This document shows positions 7,224-14,221 of a stretch of 26,134 bases of DNA, piece after piece. A program made the position numbers and the translations under genes. The DNA is from a virus: IMG/VR virus record IMGVR_UViG_3300033143_004990, positions 1 to 26,134 of that record; one strand, written 5' to 3'. A model generated the notes under the pieces. That model was not told the DNA's origin. It searched no databases and saw nothing but the letters and a program-made list of their open reading frames with translations. The number at the start of each line of letters is the position of its first letter. The first letter of the stretch is position 1.

Positions 7224-7615
7224 CTTTCTTGAATGAATCTTTTTCTAACCATTCGTACATCTTCAGTTAATCTTGTAATTTTTTTATACAAGTGTTTATC
7301 TGAAAATAAATAATTTTCAATAGATGTTTTAGCGTGTAATACTGTTGCGTGGTCATAACCACCATAAGCATCGCCAATTTTCTTAAGTGTTTGGCTACTC
7401 ATACTATTGTATGCTAAATACATCATTAATTGTCTTGCAAATACATATTTGCGTTTTCTTGATCTTTCGAAAACTTTATCTTTATCAATATCAAATTCTG
7501 AACATACCAGTTCTTTAATGAATTTATATCCATCAAGATTCATTCCTGGTATTGCCATGTATGATATTTTTATTACAGTTTCCGTTTCACATATTTCTTC
7601 ATTAGTAACTGACAT
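7208..7615 (-). CDS. DnaA domain IV-only DNA-binding protein
   Basis: A 135-residue protein. Residues about 48-105 match the DnaA C-terminal DNA-binding domain: SRKRKYVFARQLMMYLAY, then LKKIGDAYGGYDHATVLHA, which includes the D-H-[AS]-T-V-L-H-A signature that reads DnaA boxes. The AAA+ ATPase and oligomerisation domains of DnaA are absent and the length leaves no room for them. Likely roles are binding a DnaA-box-like phage origin, recruiting or blocking host initiator, or repression; the sequence does not separate these. The gene is last in the leftward run and overlaps the HTH gene by 43 bases, which suggests coordinated expression. Confidence 0.85.
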   Translation of the reverse strand: MSVTNEEICETETVIKISYMAIPGMNLDGYKFIKELVCSEFDIDKDKVFERSRKRKYVFARQLMMYLAYNSMSSQTLKKIGDAYGGYDHATVLHAKTSIENYLFSDKHLYKKITRLTEDVRMVRKRFIQERKRSL

Positions 7616-7794
7616 AATTCTTCAGGTTTTATTTCCATATATTGAGCTATATTGATTATATAAGAAAAAGGTATATCTCCTTTGTTAAAATGATGTTGTA
7701 ACAATTGAGGAGATACACCAATAGTACGAGCTAAATCGCTCTTATTGATTTTACATTTTTTGCAAAACTTATGTAAATCAAAAATTATAATCAT
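7573..7794 (-). CDS. Cro/Xre-type helix-turn-helix protein
   Basis: A 73-residue protein. It contains INKSDLARTIGVSPQLLQHH (about 16-35), a helix-turn-helix of the lambda-repressor/Xre type with the usual 'LA..IGVS...L...' spacing, followed by FNKGDIPFSYIINIAQYMEI, matching the fourth and fifth helices. There is no additional domain, so it is a Cro-sized DNA-binding regulator. It overlaps the DnaA-IV gene downstream by 43 bases and starts within the stop of the nuclease gene (ATGA). It may regulate the leftward early operon, but no operator can be assigned. Confidence 0.75.
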   Translation of the reverse strand: MIIIFDLHKFCKKCKINKSDLARTIGVSPQLLQHHFNKGDIPFSYIINIAQYMEIKPEELCQLLMKKYVKRKL

Positions 7795-8645
7795 ATGCTT
7801 CCAAAATAACAGAAATTATTTACATATTCTTTATCGTAATTCTTTAAATTATTTCTATGAACATTTAAAAGGTGTCGGTATTTTTCTCTTCCAGCATCTA
7901 ATGTATCTCCAGAAACTTCATATATACCTACAGTATATGGAAATGTCTTTTCTACATTAATAAACCAAAATTGATTTACACCTACTATATCACAATAAAA
8001 AGCAGCTTGTCTATCTAAATGATATTTATTTACTTCTCTTTTAAAATTATATGGATTAGGAACATCTTTAAAGCCTTTTAAATCAACTATATAGTTTCCT
8101 ACATTAATTGCATCTACTTTGCATTTACAATTAAATCCTTCTAACTTTTTCCAATAAGCAATTTCTTTTTTAGTGTTTTCTAATAATTGTACAGCTTGAG
8201 GTATTTTATCTAATTTCTCTGCAATACATTTAATATCACAATACCAATCAAAAGATATTTCATCTTTATCTTGATTTTCCACTATAAGCTGTACTTTCCA
8301 TTCTTTATAAGCTTTTGTAGCTCTGGGCTTTGCGCCACCTATTTCATCACATTTAGCTTGATCGTCTATATACCAAAATCTTTTATCAAATTCTTCAAAT
8401 TCTAATATATAGCAATGTAAAGCTCTACCGTCTATGTACGCTTGTTTTTGTTGTCTCCAGGCTGGATATTTTATATAAGCATCAAAATGTTCAGGAGAAT
8501 CATTAATGTATTTTAACATTGAATTTGAAATGTACTTAATATCATTATAATATTTAGCATCATTCCATTCCAAAACATTGTTTGGCTCATATTTCTTAAT
8601 TTCATTCATGAAATCTTTGGCTTGACTACTTGGTATTAATCCCAT
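7791..8645 (-). CDS. RecE/exonuclease VIII-like PD-(D/E)XK nuclease
   Basis: A 284-residue protein. GRALHCYILE (residues 73-82) corresponds to the 'GTALHxxxLEP' motif of RecE/exodeoxyribonuclease VIII-like nucleases. Acidic and basic core residues follow in order: E161 (KKEIAYW), D178 (KVDAIN), D188-L-K190 (IVDLKGF) and Q213-A-A-F-Y, with a late strand FWFINVEKTFPYTVGIYEV. These fit the metal-binding D...(D/E)xK centre and the QxxxY motif of this superfamily. The expected activity is 5'-3' resection of double-stranded DNA to feed a single-strand annealing protein, here perhaps the Sak4-like protein at 11571. It overlaps its upstream and downstream neighbours by 10 and 4 bases. Confidence 0.75.
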   Translation of the reverse strand: MGLIPSSQAKDFMNEIKKYEPNNVLEWNDAKYYNDIKYISNSMLKYINDSPEHFDAYIKYPAWRQQKQAYIDGRALHCYILEFEEFDKRFWYIDDQAKCDEIGGAKPRATKAYKEWKVQLIVENQDKDEISFDWYCDIKCIAEKLDKIPQAVQLLENTKKEIAYWKKLEGFNCKCKVDAINVGNYIVDLKGFKDVPNPYNFKREVNKYHLDRQAAFYCDIVGVNQFWFINVEKTFPYTVGIYEVSGDTLDAGREKYRHLLNVHRNNLKNYDKEYVNNFCYFGSI

Positions 8646-9082
8646 TTTCTTTTTTTCTTTGCTTTAAAAGGTTTTTCTCTAACAGGAGGTAGTTCTTGTT
8701 CATATTCATCTCTTGTTAAGAAGAAAAAGTCTTTTTTTCTTTTGTTTAAGTATTTGACAAATAAAGTCAAATCAAATTTCTTTTCTTGACGCACTATAAC
8801 ATATTCAGGAAAATAAGTTAATTTTTTTTTATCTTCTTCTGAAATGTCTACATCTTTTAAAAGATTCTTAACTGCAACATCTTTCCCTTTATAATCAATT
8901 AAGACTTTTTTAGGGGGATCATAAGTTATTGTACAATATTTAGAAGTCCTAAATAAAGCTAACCATTTTTTGACTACAGATACTTTGTAATTTGTCCAAA
9001 TTACTCCTTCTCTATCATAATCATCTAATAGAAATACTTGATTAAGATACTTCGTATTTAAATTGTTTAATAGTTTTGACAT
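8636..9082 (-). CDS. Hypothetical protein in the nuclease cluster
   Basis: A 148-residue basic protein. It has a mixed N-terminal half (YLNQVFLLDDYDREGVIWTN) and a Lys-rich C terminus (PFKAKKKRKWD). No family motif is recognised. It lies between two nuclease genes and overlaps both (41 bases upstream, 10 downstream), so a role in DNA processing is likely from context only. The basic tail would suit DNA binding. Confidence 0.6.
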   Translation of the reverse strand: MSKLLNNLNTKYLNQVFLLDDYDREGVIWTNYKVSVVKKWLALFRTSKYCTITYDPPKKVLIDYKGKDVAVKNLLKDVDISEEDKKKLTYFPEYVIVRQEKKFDLTLFVKYLNKRKKDFFFLTRDEYEQELPPVREKPFKAKKKRKWD

Positions 9083-9593
9083 TTTTATACTTCAATTTTC
9101 TTGGTTTGAAAGATTTGTCTGTTAACAAATATCTTTCTGGTGTAAAAGTTTTATTAAATATTTTATCTGGTGTAACTATTTGTATGTATTTACCGTATTT
9201 ATCCATTACCCACTTAATATTAAGTGTTGCTAATCTTGTCATGTTCTGAAAATCAAAACTCCCTTTTATTTCCCAAATTGATTCATTTCTTTGAGCAACA
9301 AAGGGAGCTGTAATCTTTTCATTATCTTCTAAATTTTGATAAAATAAACCTTTAGCAGAGTAATCCCATTTAACTACAACATCGGGAGTATATGAATGAG
9401 GTTGTAAAATAGTAGTTTCCATTTCTTTATCATCAACTCTTTTCATTGGTTTTATCCAATTATGAGTTATTTTTTTAGATAATGGAAATGAATAATCTTC
9501 AAAATTATAACTATCTACATACCCATGATTTAACAAGGTTTGTAAATACCAATCTATATACTTTTCTTCATTGCTATCAAATGATCTTCTCAT
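9042..9593 (-). CDS. PD-(D/E)XK nuclease, DUF1064/TnsA-like
   Basis: A 183-residue protein. Core motif residues are visible: acidic E9/E10 in a first helix (SNEEKYIDWYLQTLL), P70-D71 in SYTPDVVVKWD, E108-I-K110 in SIWEIKGSFD, and then a basic/aromatic helix and strand (NIKWVMDKYGKYIQIVTP). This order (E...PD...ExK, helix, YGxxIxIV) is the PD-(D/E)XK fold as seen in DUF1064-type phage nucleases and TnsA. A role as an endonuclease in phage DNA recombination, branch cleavage or host DNA attack is likely; the substrate is not determined. It overlaps the genes on both sides. Confidence 0.7.
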   Translation of the reverse strand: MRRSFDSNEEKYIDWYLQTLLNHGYVDSYNFEDYSFPLSKKITHNWIKPMKRVDDKEMETTILQPHSYTPDVVVKWDYSAKGLFYQNLEDNEKITAPFVAQRNESIWEIKGSFDFQNMTRLATLNIKWVMDKYGKYIQIVTPDKIFNKTFTPERYLLTDKSFKPRKLKYKNVKTIKQFKYEVS

Positions 9594-9684
9594 AAAGCTT
9601 CCTTATTTTATCTTCATATTCAATAAATAACCAATCGATTTTTATTTCAAATTCCATAAATAATAGTTCTAACTTTTCTTCCAT
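9577..9684 (-). CDS. 35-residue helical mini-protein
   Basis: A short ORF filling the gap between the HNH and DUF1064-like genes. It overlaps the former by 16 bases and the latter by 17, the same style as its neighbours. The product is 35 residues, acidic and aromatic (MEEKLELLFMEFEIKIDWLF, ending RKLYEKII), probably a single amphipathic helix. There is a second in-frame ATG at 9657. The evidence for translation is positional; the function is unknown. Confidence 0.45.
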   Translation of the reverse strand: MEEKLELLFMEFEIKIDWLFIEYEDKIRKLYEKII

Positions 9685-9929
9685 TTCAGTATTTCTAAAT
9701 GTTTAGCTTTAACTTTTTTATTAAATTCTGGTTTTTTTTCTGCTTCATTATGACAATTTCTACATAAACCAGCTAAGTTTTCAATAAAATCTTTTGTTTT
9801 ACTACCACCCATTCCACGAGCTTCAATATGATGTACATCTACAGCTCTGGAAGAACACATTTCACAAGGTATAAAATCTTGTTCTCCATACCCAAAATGC
9901 TTAAGGTATATCCTGGTGTGTTTCCTCAT
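9669..9929 (-). CDS. HNH endonuclease
   Basis: An 86-residue protein from ATG 9929 (MRKHTRIYLKHFGYGEQDFI); a GTG at 9950 would add seven residues. It has a first zinc pair CEMC, then DVHHIEARGMGGSKT with the catalytic His pair, then NLAGLCRNCHNEAE with the second CxxC and the final His of the HNH metal site. This is a complete small HNH nuclease of the phage type. HNH genes in phages may be free-standing homing enzymes, but one placed inside a packed recombination operon, in register with its overlaps, is more likely a resident replication, recombination or packaging nuclease. Confidence 0.85.
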   Translation of the reverse strand: MRKHTRIYLKHFGYGEQDFIPCEMCSSRAVDVHHIEARGMGGSKTKDFIENLAGLCRNCHNEAEKKPEFNKKVKAKHLEILKWKKS

Positions 9930-10053
9930 TGGTAGAAAATATATTTTCACAAGTTATTTTAATAAATAACCATAAAAGTCTTAATCCCCATCCTATAACT
10001 AAATAGATAGAGATAAATAATGCTGTTATAAATCCTAAAAATCTATATATCAT
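9901..10053 (-). CDS. 50-residue single-span membrane protein
   Basis: The product is 50 residues with a strong membrane segment at about 5-32 (FLGFITALFISIYLVIGWGL), followed by a polar tail (CENIFSTNEETHQDIP). Its 3' end overlaps the HNH gene by 29 bases and its start overlaps the previous mini-gene by 11 bases. The start at 10053 is the only ATG giving this frame. The function is unknown; small early membrane proteins of phages often act on host membrane functions. Confidence 0.5.
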   Translation of the reverse strand: MIYRFLGFITALFISIYLVIGWGLRLLWLFIKITCENIFSTNEETHQDIP

Positions 10054-10180
10054 GATTAATTGCTAAATATTTTAAAACCATTTTATCAGTTACCTGAGCC
10101 GGTTTAATATTATAAAATCTTGATGTTTCAAAATACCATCTGTTTAATTTCTCTTGTAATTTTACAATTTTACTTGCCAT
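10043..10180 (-). CDS. 45-residue hypothetical protein
   Basis: A small basic helical product: MASKIVKLQEKLNRWYFETS, then RFYNIKPAQVTDKMVLKYLA. It overlaps its neighbours by 11 bases on each side. No family is recognised. Amphipathic spacing in the first 20 residues suggests a short helix or coiled coil. Confidence 0.5.
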   Translation of the reverse strand: MASKIVKLQEKLNRWYFETSRFYNIKPAQVTDKMVLKYLAINHDI

Positions 10181-10265
10181 CTTCTTTTGGTTTTAAAGAT
10201 TTTGCTTTTCTTATCGCTTCTGAGGATTCAAAATCCAATTGCATTATTCTGTATCTATCGCTCAT
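10170..10265 (-). CDS. 31-residue protein with duplicated C-terminal tail
   Basis: The product is MSDRYRIMQLDFESSEAIRK followed by AKSLKPKEDGK. Its last residues (LKPKED) repeat the end of the upstream gene's product (DLKPKEDER). The corresponding DNA is a 20-bp direct repeat (10178-10197 and 10263-10282) that also supplies the start codon of the next gene. The overlap is 11 bases on both sides. The function is unknown. Confidence 0.45.
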   Translation of the reverse strand: MSDRYRIMQLDFESSEAIRKAKSLKPKEDGK

Positions 10266-10282
10266 CTTCTTTTGGTTTTAAA
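10178..10282. repeat. 20-bp direct repeat at two gene junctions
   Basis: CATCTTCTTTTGGTTTTAAA occurs at 10178-10197 and again, identically, at 10263-10282. On the minus strand each copy encodes LKPKED at the end of one ORF and, as CAT, the ATG of the next ORF overlapping that end. This suggests a tandem duplication of a stop-start junction. Confidence 0.8.
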
Positions 10283-10455
10283 TCTTCTTCTGTTATACCA
10301 TTTATAGCATAACTTACTTCATTTAAATTTTGTTGTAAAAAAGTTCTTTGACAATTTTCACTATTATTGCCATTAATTGGCATAGTCTGAATATGTTCTT
10401 CTAATTTGTCTAAAAGATTTTCAGCTTTATTTTTAAATTTTTCTAATTTATTCAT
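10255..10455 (-). CDS. 66-residue helical hypothetical protein
   Basis: It starts at ATG 10455, one base after the upstream stop; a TTG at 10467 would add four residues and overlap the NinB-like gene. The product has an N-terminal amphipathic helix (MNKLEKFKNKAENLLDKLEE), a polar middle, and the acidic/basic tail DLKPKEDER that is duplicated in the next gene. No family is recognised. Confidence 0.55.
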   Translation of the reverse strand: MNKLEKFKNKAENLLDKLEEHIQTMPINGNNSENCQRTFLQQNLNEVSYAINGITEEDLKPKEDER

Positions 10456-10456
10456 T

Positions 10457-10900
10457 TTAAAGTCCAATTTGATTCATAAAGATTTCTTCATTAGGATCTG
10501 GAATATCAATTCCTTTAGAAGCCCAATGAGCTTGTATAGACTGTTTAAAGTCATTAAACTGTATAGTATTCATACTTTTAGTAGAAATATCGTTAAAAAC
10601 CATTATTTCAGTTCCTAATACATTTAAAGTACTAAACTTAGAAGATGATATAATAGTTTTATGATAAGCGTGTATTTCTTCTTTAGTAAATAATTCGCCT
10701 TGTATATTGTATAAATCTTGTGTAATTTTCTTTAAAGCAACGCCCCAATACCATCTATTTTGAGCATCAGAACGATTTTTCTTATGTTTCTTAATATTTA
10801 TTACAATATTCTTACCTTCCATTGATGATATAAAAGATTTTACCTTTTCTTCTTCAAGAAAGATTAATTTACCGTTTTCTATTTTAGTTAAAAATTCCAT
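10457..10900 (-). CDS. NinB-like recombination protein
   Basis: A 147-residue protein. The KNRSDAQNRWYWGVALKKIT segment (about 41-60) matches the 'R-S-x-x-Q-N-R-x-Y-W' core of NinB/Orf-like phage recombination proteins. The rest fits as well: a middle EEIHAYHK helix, a STKSMNTIQFNDFKQSIQ segment and a late GIDIPDPNE. NinB-type proteins assist phage homologous recombination by binding single-stranded DNA. Proximity to the SSB-like and Sak4-like genes supports this. It starts after an A/T leader (TTAATTAAATACT) that follows an intercistronic hairpin, so it is the first gene of the final leftward cassette. Confidence 0.7.
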   Translation of the reverse strand: MEFLTKIENGKLIFLEEEKVKSFISSMEGKNIVINIKKHKKNRSDAQNRWYWGVALKKITQDLYNIQGELFTKEEIHAYHKTIISSSKFSTLNVLGTEIMVFNDISTKSMNTIQFNDFKQSIQAHWASKGIDIPDPNEEIFMNQIGL

Positions 10901-10913
10901 AGTATTTAATTAA

Positions 10914-10937
10914 CAAGGCGCACCAAAGTACGCCTTG
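10914..10937 (-). promoter_or_regulatory. Intercistronic hairpin (SSB-like / NinB-like junction)
   Basis: Stem CAAGGCG (10914-10920) / CGCCTTG (10931-10937), extended by TAC/GTG, closes a TTTG loop in the mRNA sense. It lies just after the SSB-like stop and 14 bases before the NinB-like ATG. It is a member of the hairpin family described in the findings and has no T-run adequate for a classical terminator. Confidence 0.8.
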
Positions 10938-10942
10938 CAATC

Positions 10943-11584
10943 TTAGAATGGTAAATCATCTCCTTCAGTATCTCCAATAGAGTTATCATCATCAAAACCT
11001 TTGTCACTTGCTGGCTTGCCTTGTTTGGCAGCAGCTTGTGACGGCTTGTGTTCTGATTCCCAATCAGCTAATCTTTCTTTAAATTGTTCCATCTTAGCCG
11101 GTTTTAAAGGAGTAAAGAAATAAGACTGATTACCTTTAATGGTATCGTGTTCAGCAGCACAAAAACTATATTCAATAGCAGTTTTAATTACTGGCTTATT
11201 GTAATTGTCTTTGTCTTTACCAACATATTCAATTTTCTTAAATAACGCTTTAACTCTGTTACCTATAACAGATTTAATAGCATCTTCACCATCTAAAGTA
11301 TCATTATAACTTGCATTTGCTAAAAATTCTTTAAGTCTTTTTAACTTAAATTCTCTTGCAGTATCAGATTCTTTACCAGTAATTCTATAAAATGTAATGG
11401 TATTTTCTTTCTCAGATTCTACATCTTGTACTGTAAATTCTATAAAAGGATTTCCTTTGTAGTCTTTTTTACTTTCAGATGTTTGATATCCTGTTATCTT
11501 AACAATAAAAACACCAGGCTCGTTTATATACTTGCCTGAGTTTTTAAAGTCTTTTACTAAGTTTAATTCATCATTTAGATTCAT
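10943..11584 (-). CDS. Single-stranded DNA-binding-like protein with acidic tip
   Basis: A 213-residue protein. An OB-fold-like beta region occupies about residues 20-150 (GVFIVKITGYQTSESKKDYK, FIEFTVQDVESEKENTITFY), followed by a low-complexity linker (PSQAAAKQGKPASDKG) and an acidic tail ending DTEGDDLPF. The terminal DDLPF is the partner-docking tip of bacterial and phage SSBs (consensus DDxPF). The domain is closer to the DUF669-type phage SSB group than to E. coli SSB. It would coat single-stranded DNA during replication and recruit recombination proteins. It overlaps the Sak4-like ATPase gene by 14 bases, the usual pairing in phages. Confidence 0.75.
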   Translation of the reverse strand: MNLNDELNLVKDFKNSGKYINEPGVFIVKITGYQTSESKKDYKGNPFIEFTVQDVESEKENTITFYRITGKESDTAREFKLKRLKEFLANASYNDTLDGEDAIKSVIGNRVKALFKKIEYVGKDKDNYNKPVIKTAIEYSFCAAEHDTIKGNQSYFFTPLKPAKMEQFKERLADWESEHKPSQAAAKQGKPASDKGFDDDNSIGDTEGDDLPF

Positions 11585-12263
11585 CTACTTTTTCTTTTTT
11601 TGGTTTAACTTTCTTTTTATCCCATCCATAATATTTATCAACTTCATTTAATATAGAATTAATATCATTCTCCATTATTGGAGGTAACATTTCCATTGGT
11701 GATTTAGCTGATATTCTATTATATCCAGGTTGTTTATTTGTAATAAATCGATATTCTTGCTTATCATTAATTTCTTTAGCTTCAGAATAAACTACTATTA
11801 CAAATTCTTTTTCTACTTTTTTCTTCCAACTACCATCTACAGCTATAAATCTTTCTTCAACTCCAGAATCTCCTTCAACGAATTGATCTATACCTATAAA
11901 AATTATGTATTTATCTGTATTCTTAGACATTTCCATAATTTTCTTGATTTCATTCTTATAATAATCCCATACATCAAAACCATCATATAATGATTTAGCT
12001 TTCATGTAAATAAGCTCTATTAAAGAAGTAAAGCTTTCAATTACTATAATATCAATCTCAGGATTTTCAATTGCTTTAGTTAAAGCAGTTTTAAATAATT
12101 GTAGAGAATTAATTGGTACATTAAGTTTAAATTCAATTCCTTTTCTAAAAGGAAGTGCTTTTTGTTCAGTATTTAGTATTACTGTTCTTTCAGGTGGTAA
12201 ATTACGCATAGAGGTACTTTTACCAGTCCCTGATGGGCCGCAAATAAAAATATTCGGTTTCAT
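11571..12263 (-). CDS. Sak4-like RecA-fold ATPase
   Basis: A 230-residue protein. Walker A is GPSGTGKST (residues 9-17), Walker B is IDIIVIESFTSL (about 70-81, hydrophobic strand then acidic), followed by a KYIIFIGIDQF strand (about 118-128) like the sensor region of RecA-core proteins. A single-domain phage nucleotide-binding protein (AAA_24 type) next to an SSB gene is the hallmark of Sak4-type single-strand annealing proteins. The C terminus is Lys-rich. Its start shares a base with the previous stop (TAATG). A DNA-repair or packaging accessory ATPase is the alternative. Confidence 0.75.
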   Translation of the reverse strand: MKPNIFICGPSGTGKSTSMRNLPPERTVILNTEQKALPFRKGIEFKLNVPINSLQLFKTALTKAIENPEIDIIVIESFTSLIELIYMKAKSLYDGFDVWDYYKNEIKKIMEMSKNTDKYIIFIGIDQFVEGDSGVEERFIAVDGSWKKKVEKEFVIVVYSEAKEINDKQEYRFITNKQPGYNRISAKSPMEMLPPIMENDINSILNEVDKYYGWDKKKVKPKKEKVDESK

Positions 12264-12529
12264 TAATTTTTGTAAATAAGAATTACTAATTCATTTTCTA
12301 TTACTTCTTCGTATTCTTTCTCTTCTTTAGGTACACTTTGAATTTGTTTTGTACCCATGTTAATCATTTCGCAAAATTTGGTTTTACATCTATGCATTGT
12401 AGTTATTTCTACTAATCTTTGCAATAATGCAAAATCTTTCATAGTTGTATTTTCTTTTAAGCGAATATTAACTTCTTTCAAGTAATTATCTTGACGGTAT
12501 TTGTATTTTGATACTTTTTTAAAGTACAT
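12263..12529 (-). CDS. Hypothetical protein between HU-like and Sak4-like genes
   Basis: An 88-residue protein from ATG 12529; a TTG at 12571 would add 14 residues and close the gap to the HU-like gene, so the start is uncertain. The N terminus is basic and aromatic (MYFKKVSKYKYRQDNYLKEV), the middle helical, with cysteines at HRCKTKFCEM, and the C terminus acidic (EEKEYEEVIENELVILIYKN). No family is recognised. It lies in the replication cassette. Confidence 0.55.
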   Translation of the reverse strand: MYFKKVSKYKYRQDNYLKEVNIRLKENTTMKDFALLQRLVEITTMHRCKTKFCEMINMGTKQIQSVPKEEKEYEEVIENELVILIYKN

Positions 12530-12572
12530 AGTTTTCAGATTAAATTTAAAAATATACTTTAATCTTTGCAAA

Positions 12573-12821
12573 TTATTTATACTTTTTTTGGTGTTTTCTT
12601 TTTCTTAAATTTATATTCTTGCCCTCTTTGAGCATTTTATTCTTATACCTTTTTAATAGTTTTATTTTGAAATACCCTTTAAGGTTTATTTCTTCATTGT
12701 TCTGTAAGGCATTACGAAATCCATCAAAGAAATGGAAAACCACAATGTGAACAACAGCTTTATCAATTCCTAATTTCTTAGAAATCTCTGTTATAATTTT
12801 CGAATGCTTGTAATTTTTCAT
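12573..12821 (-). CDS. HU/IHF-like DNA-binding protein, reduced form
   Basis: An 82-residue protein. The order SKIITEISKKLGIDKAVVHI, FFDGFRNALQNNEEINLKGY, FKIKL matches the helix-helix-strand body of HU/IHF ('..LxxxGxxxxxxxxxVxxFxxxxxxxLxxGExVxLxGFGxFxV'). After the first strand the usual DNA-clasping arm with its R-N-P tip is missing and a Lys/Arg-rich tail follows (KEGKNINLRKRKHQKKYK). This suggests a shortened phage homologue that may bind DNA without bending it. The gene overlaps dnaB by 44 bases. Confidence 0.65.
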   Translation of the reverse strand: MKNYKHSKIITEISKKLGIDKAVVHIVVFHFFDGFRNALQNNEEINLKGYFKIKLLKRYKNKMLKEGKNINLRKRKHQKKYK

Positions 12822-14175
12822 TTTCTAAAAATTCAATTTCGGATGCAAACTTTGCAAATTGACTTATATACTTAAGGTTTTCATTTCCAATACCGGTTGA
12901 TCTTCCTTTAGCAATAATTATTTCAACATTTTCTATTTCAGGTATTCTTTCTTCAATTTCATAATAAGCTGCTCTATAAACAAACATTACCATATCAGCA
13001 TCTTGCTCAATGGCTCCTGATTCTCTTAAATCAGATAATATTGGTCTTTTGTTAGCTCTTTGTGTTACAGCTCTTGAGATTTGAGATATAGCTATAATAA
13101 CAATTTTTAATTCTCTGCATAACTGCTTGAATGTTCTTGATATTTTTGCTATTTCTTGCTCTCTTGTTCCGTTTCGTTTTGTGTTTGGAATAGTAACTAA
13201 TTGAAGATAATCTACTATAAAAAATTTACAGTTGTTTTTGATATTTAATTTTCTGATTTTATTACATATATGATTTAAATCTCCAGATTTATCATCAATA
13301 AAATAATTTTCATTTTCAAAATATTTAGCAGAATCATAAAAATCATTCCAATCTTTTTCTTTTAATTGCTTTTTTCTGATTTTACCTAAATGTATGCATC
13401 CATAAGATGCTATCATTCTTGTAAGTAATTGCTCTTTAGACATTTCTAAAGAAAAAATAGCTACAGGTAAGTTTCTAATAATATGATTTTTAGCAATTTC
13501 TAATGCAAATGCAGTTTTACCCATTGATGGAGCTCCAGCAACTATTATTAAGTCTGAAAGTTCCCAACCATATATAAAATTATCTATTTCCTGAATAAAT
13601 GTTTTAATATAATTCTTACCATCTTTATCAGACATATTATCTATTACGCCTTGTAAAGTTTTAATAGGGTTATATTCTTCAACATCTGCATATTCTTGTA
13701 ATTCAACAATTTTATCGGTTATTTTAGAGATAATTTCATCTGGATTAACCATATCATTTGAATCTTCGTTAATCTGATTTGCAAGATTTAGCAATTCTCT
13801 TCTTTGAGAATATGCCATTAATAATTTAATATGTGTTTTAATATGTGCATCAGTTGATACTCTGTCTGCAATTTCATTAATATAATCAATTAATGTAGCT
13901 CCTGTTTTTTCTATAATTCTTGTATTATAACCTTTTGTATTTACTCTATCAGTAACAGTTATAATATCAATTTTTGAATCTTCTGCACATTCTTGAATTG
14001 CTGTAAAAACATATCTTGAAGCTTCTGTAGAAAATCCTTTTATATTTACCTGGTCTGCAAATTCATAATATCTGTCAGGGTAATTAATAAAAGTACCTAA
14101 TACAATTTCTTCTAAATCGTGGTTACTTTGTCCAAAAAATGTACCTTCTTGTAAAAATGTTAATTGGTCGTTCAT
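12778..14175 (-). CDS. dnaB: Replicative DNA helicase, DnaB family
   Basis: A 465-residue protein, full length for the family. The N-terminal DnaB domain is at about 15-125 (NHDLEEIVLGTFINYPDRYY) and the RecA-like motor at about 185-450. Walker A is GAPSMGKT (214-221), followed by FSLEMSKEQL, the family's DnaB motif. Walker B is FFIVDYLQL (318-326), followed by ISQISRAV and SDLRESGAIEQDADMV (381-396), with KGRSTGIG (423-430) carrying the Lys/Arg finger. It unwinds DNA at the phage fork. It is the first gene of a cassette (DnaB, HU-like, unknown, Sak4-like, SSB-like) that starts after the hairpin at 14189. No helicase-loader gene is recognised in the window. Confidence 0.95.
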   Translation of the reverse strand: MNDQLTFLQEGTFFGQSNHDLEEIVLGTFINYPDRYYEFADQVNIKGFSTEASRYVFTAIQECAEDSKIDIITVTDRVNTKGYNTRIIEKTGATLIDYINEIADRVSTDAHIKTHIKLLMAYSQRRELLNLANQINEDSNDMVNPDEIISKITDKIVELQEYADVEEYNPIKTLQGVIDNMSDKDGKNYIKTFIQEIDNFIYGWELSDLIIVAGAPSMGKTAFALEIAKNHIIRNLPVAIFSLEMSKEQLLTRMIASYGCIHLGKIRKKQLKEKDWNDFYDSAKYFENENYFIDDKSGDLNHICNKIRKLNIKNNCKFFIVDYLQLVTIPNTKRNGTREQEIAKISRTFKQLCRELKIVIIAISQISRAVTQRANKRPILSDLRESGAIEQDADMVMFVYRAAYYEIEERIPEIENVEIIIAKGRSTGIGNENLKYISQFAKFASEIEFLENEKLQAFENYNRDF

Positions 14176-14188
14176 ATTATTTTAATTT

Positions 14189-14216
14189 CAAGGCACACCA
14201 AAGATGGCGTGCCCTG
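14189..14216 (-). promoter_or_regulatory. Intercistronic hairpin upstream of dnaB
   Basis: Stem CAAGGCACACC (14189-14199) / GGCGTGCCCTG (14206-14216), with G-T pairs, and loop ATCTTT in the mRNA sense. It begins 5 bases after the stop of the 14222 gene and is followed by GAAATTAAAATAAT and the dnaB ATG. Confidence 0.8.
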
Positions 14217-14221
14217 ATTAA

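Noticed and set aside
9669-9929. HNH gene as a mobile homing endonuclease in an intron
   Set aside because: No split gene or intron boundaries are visible, and the gene is embedded by overlaps in an operon.
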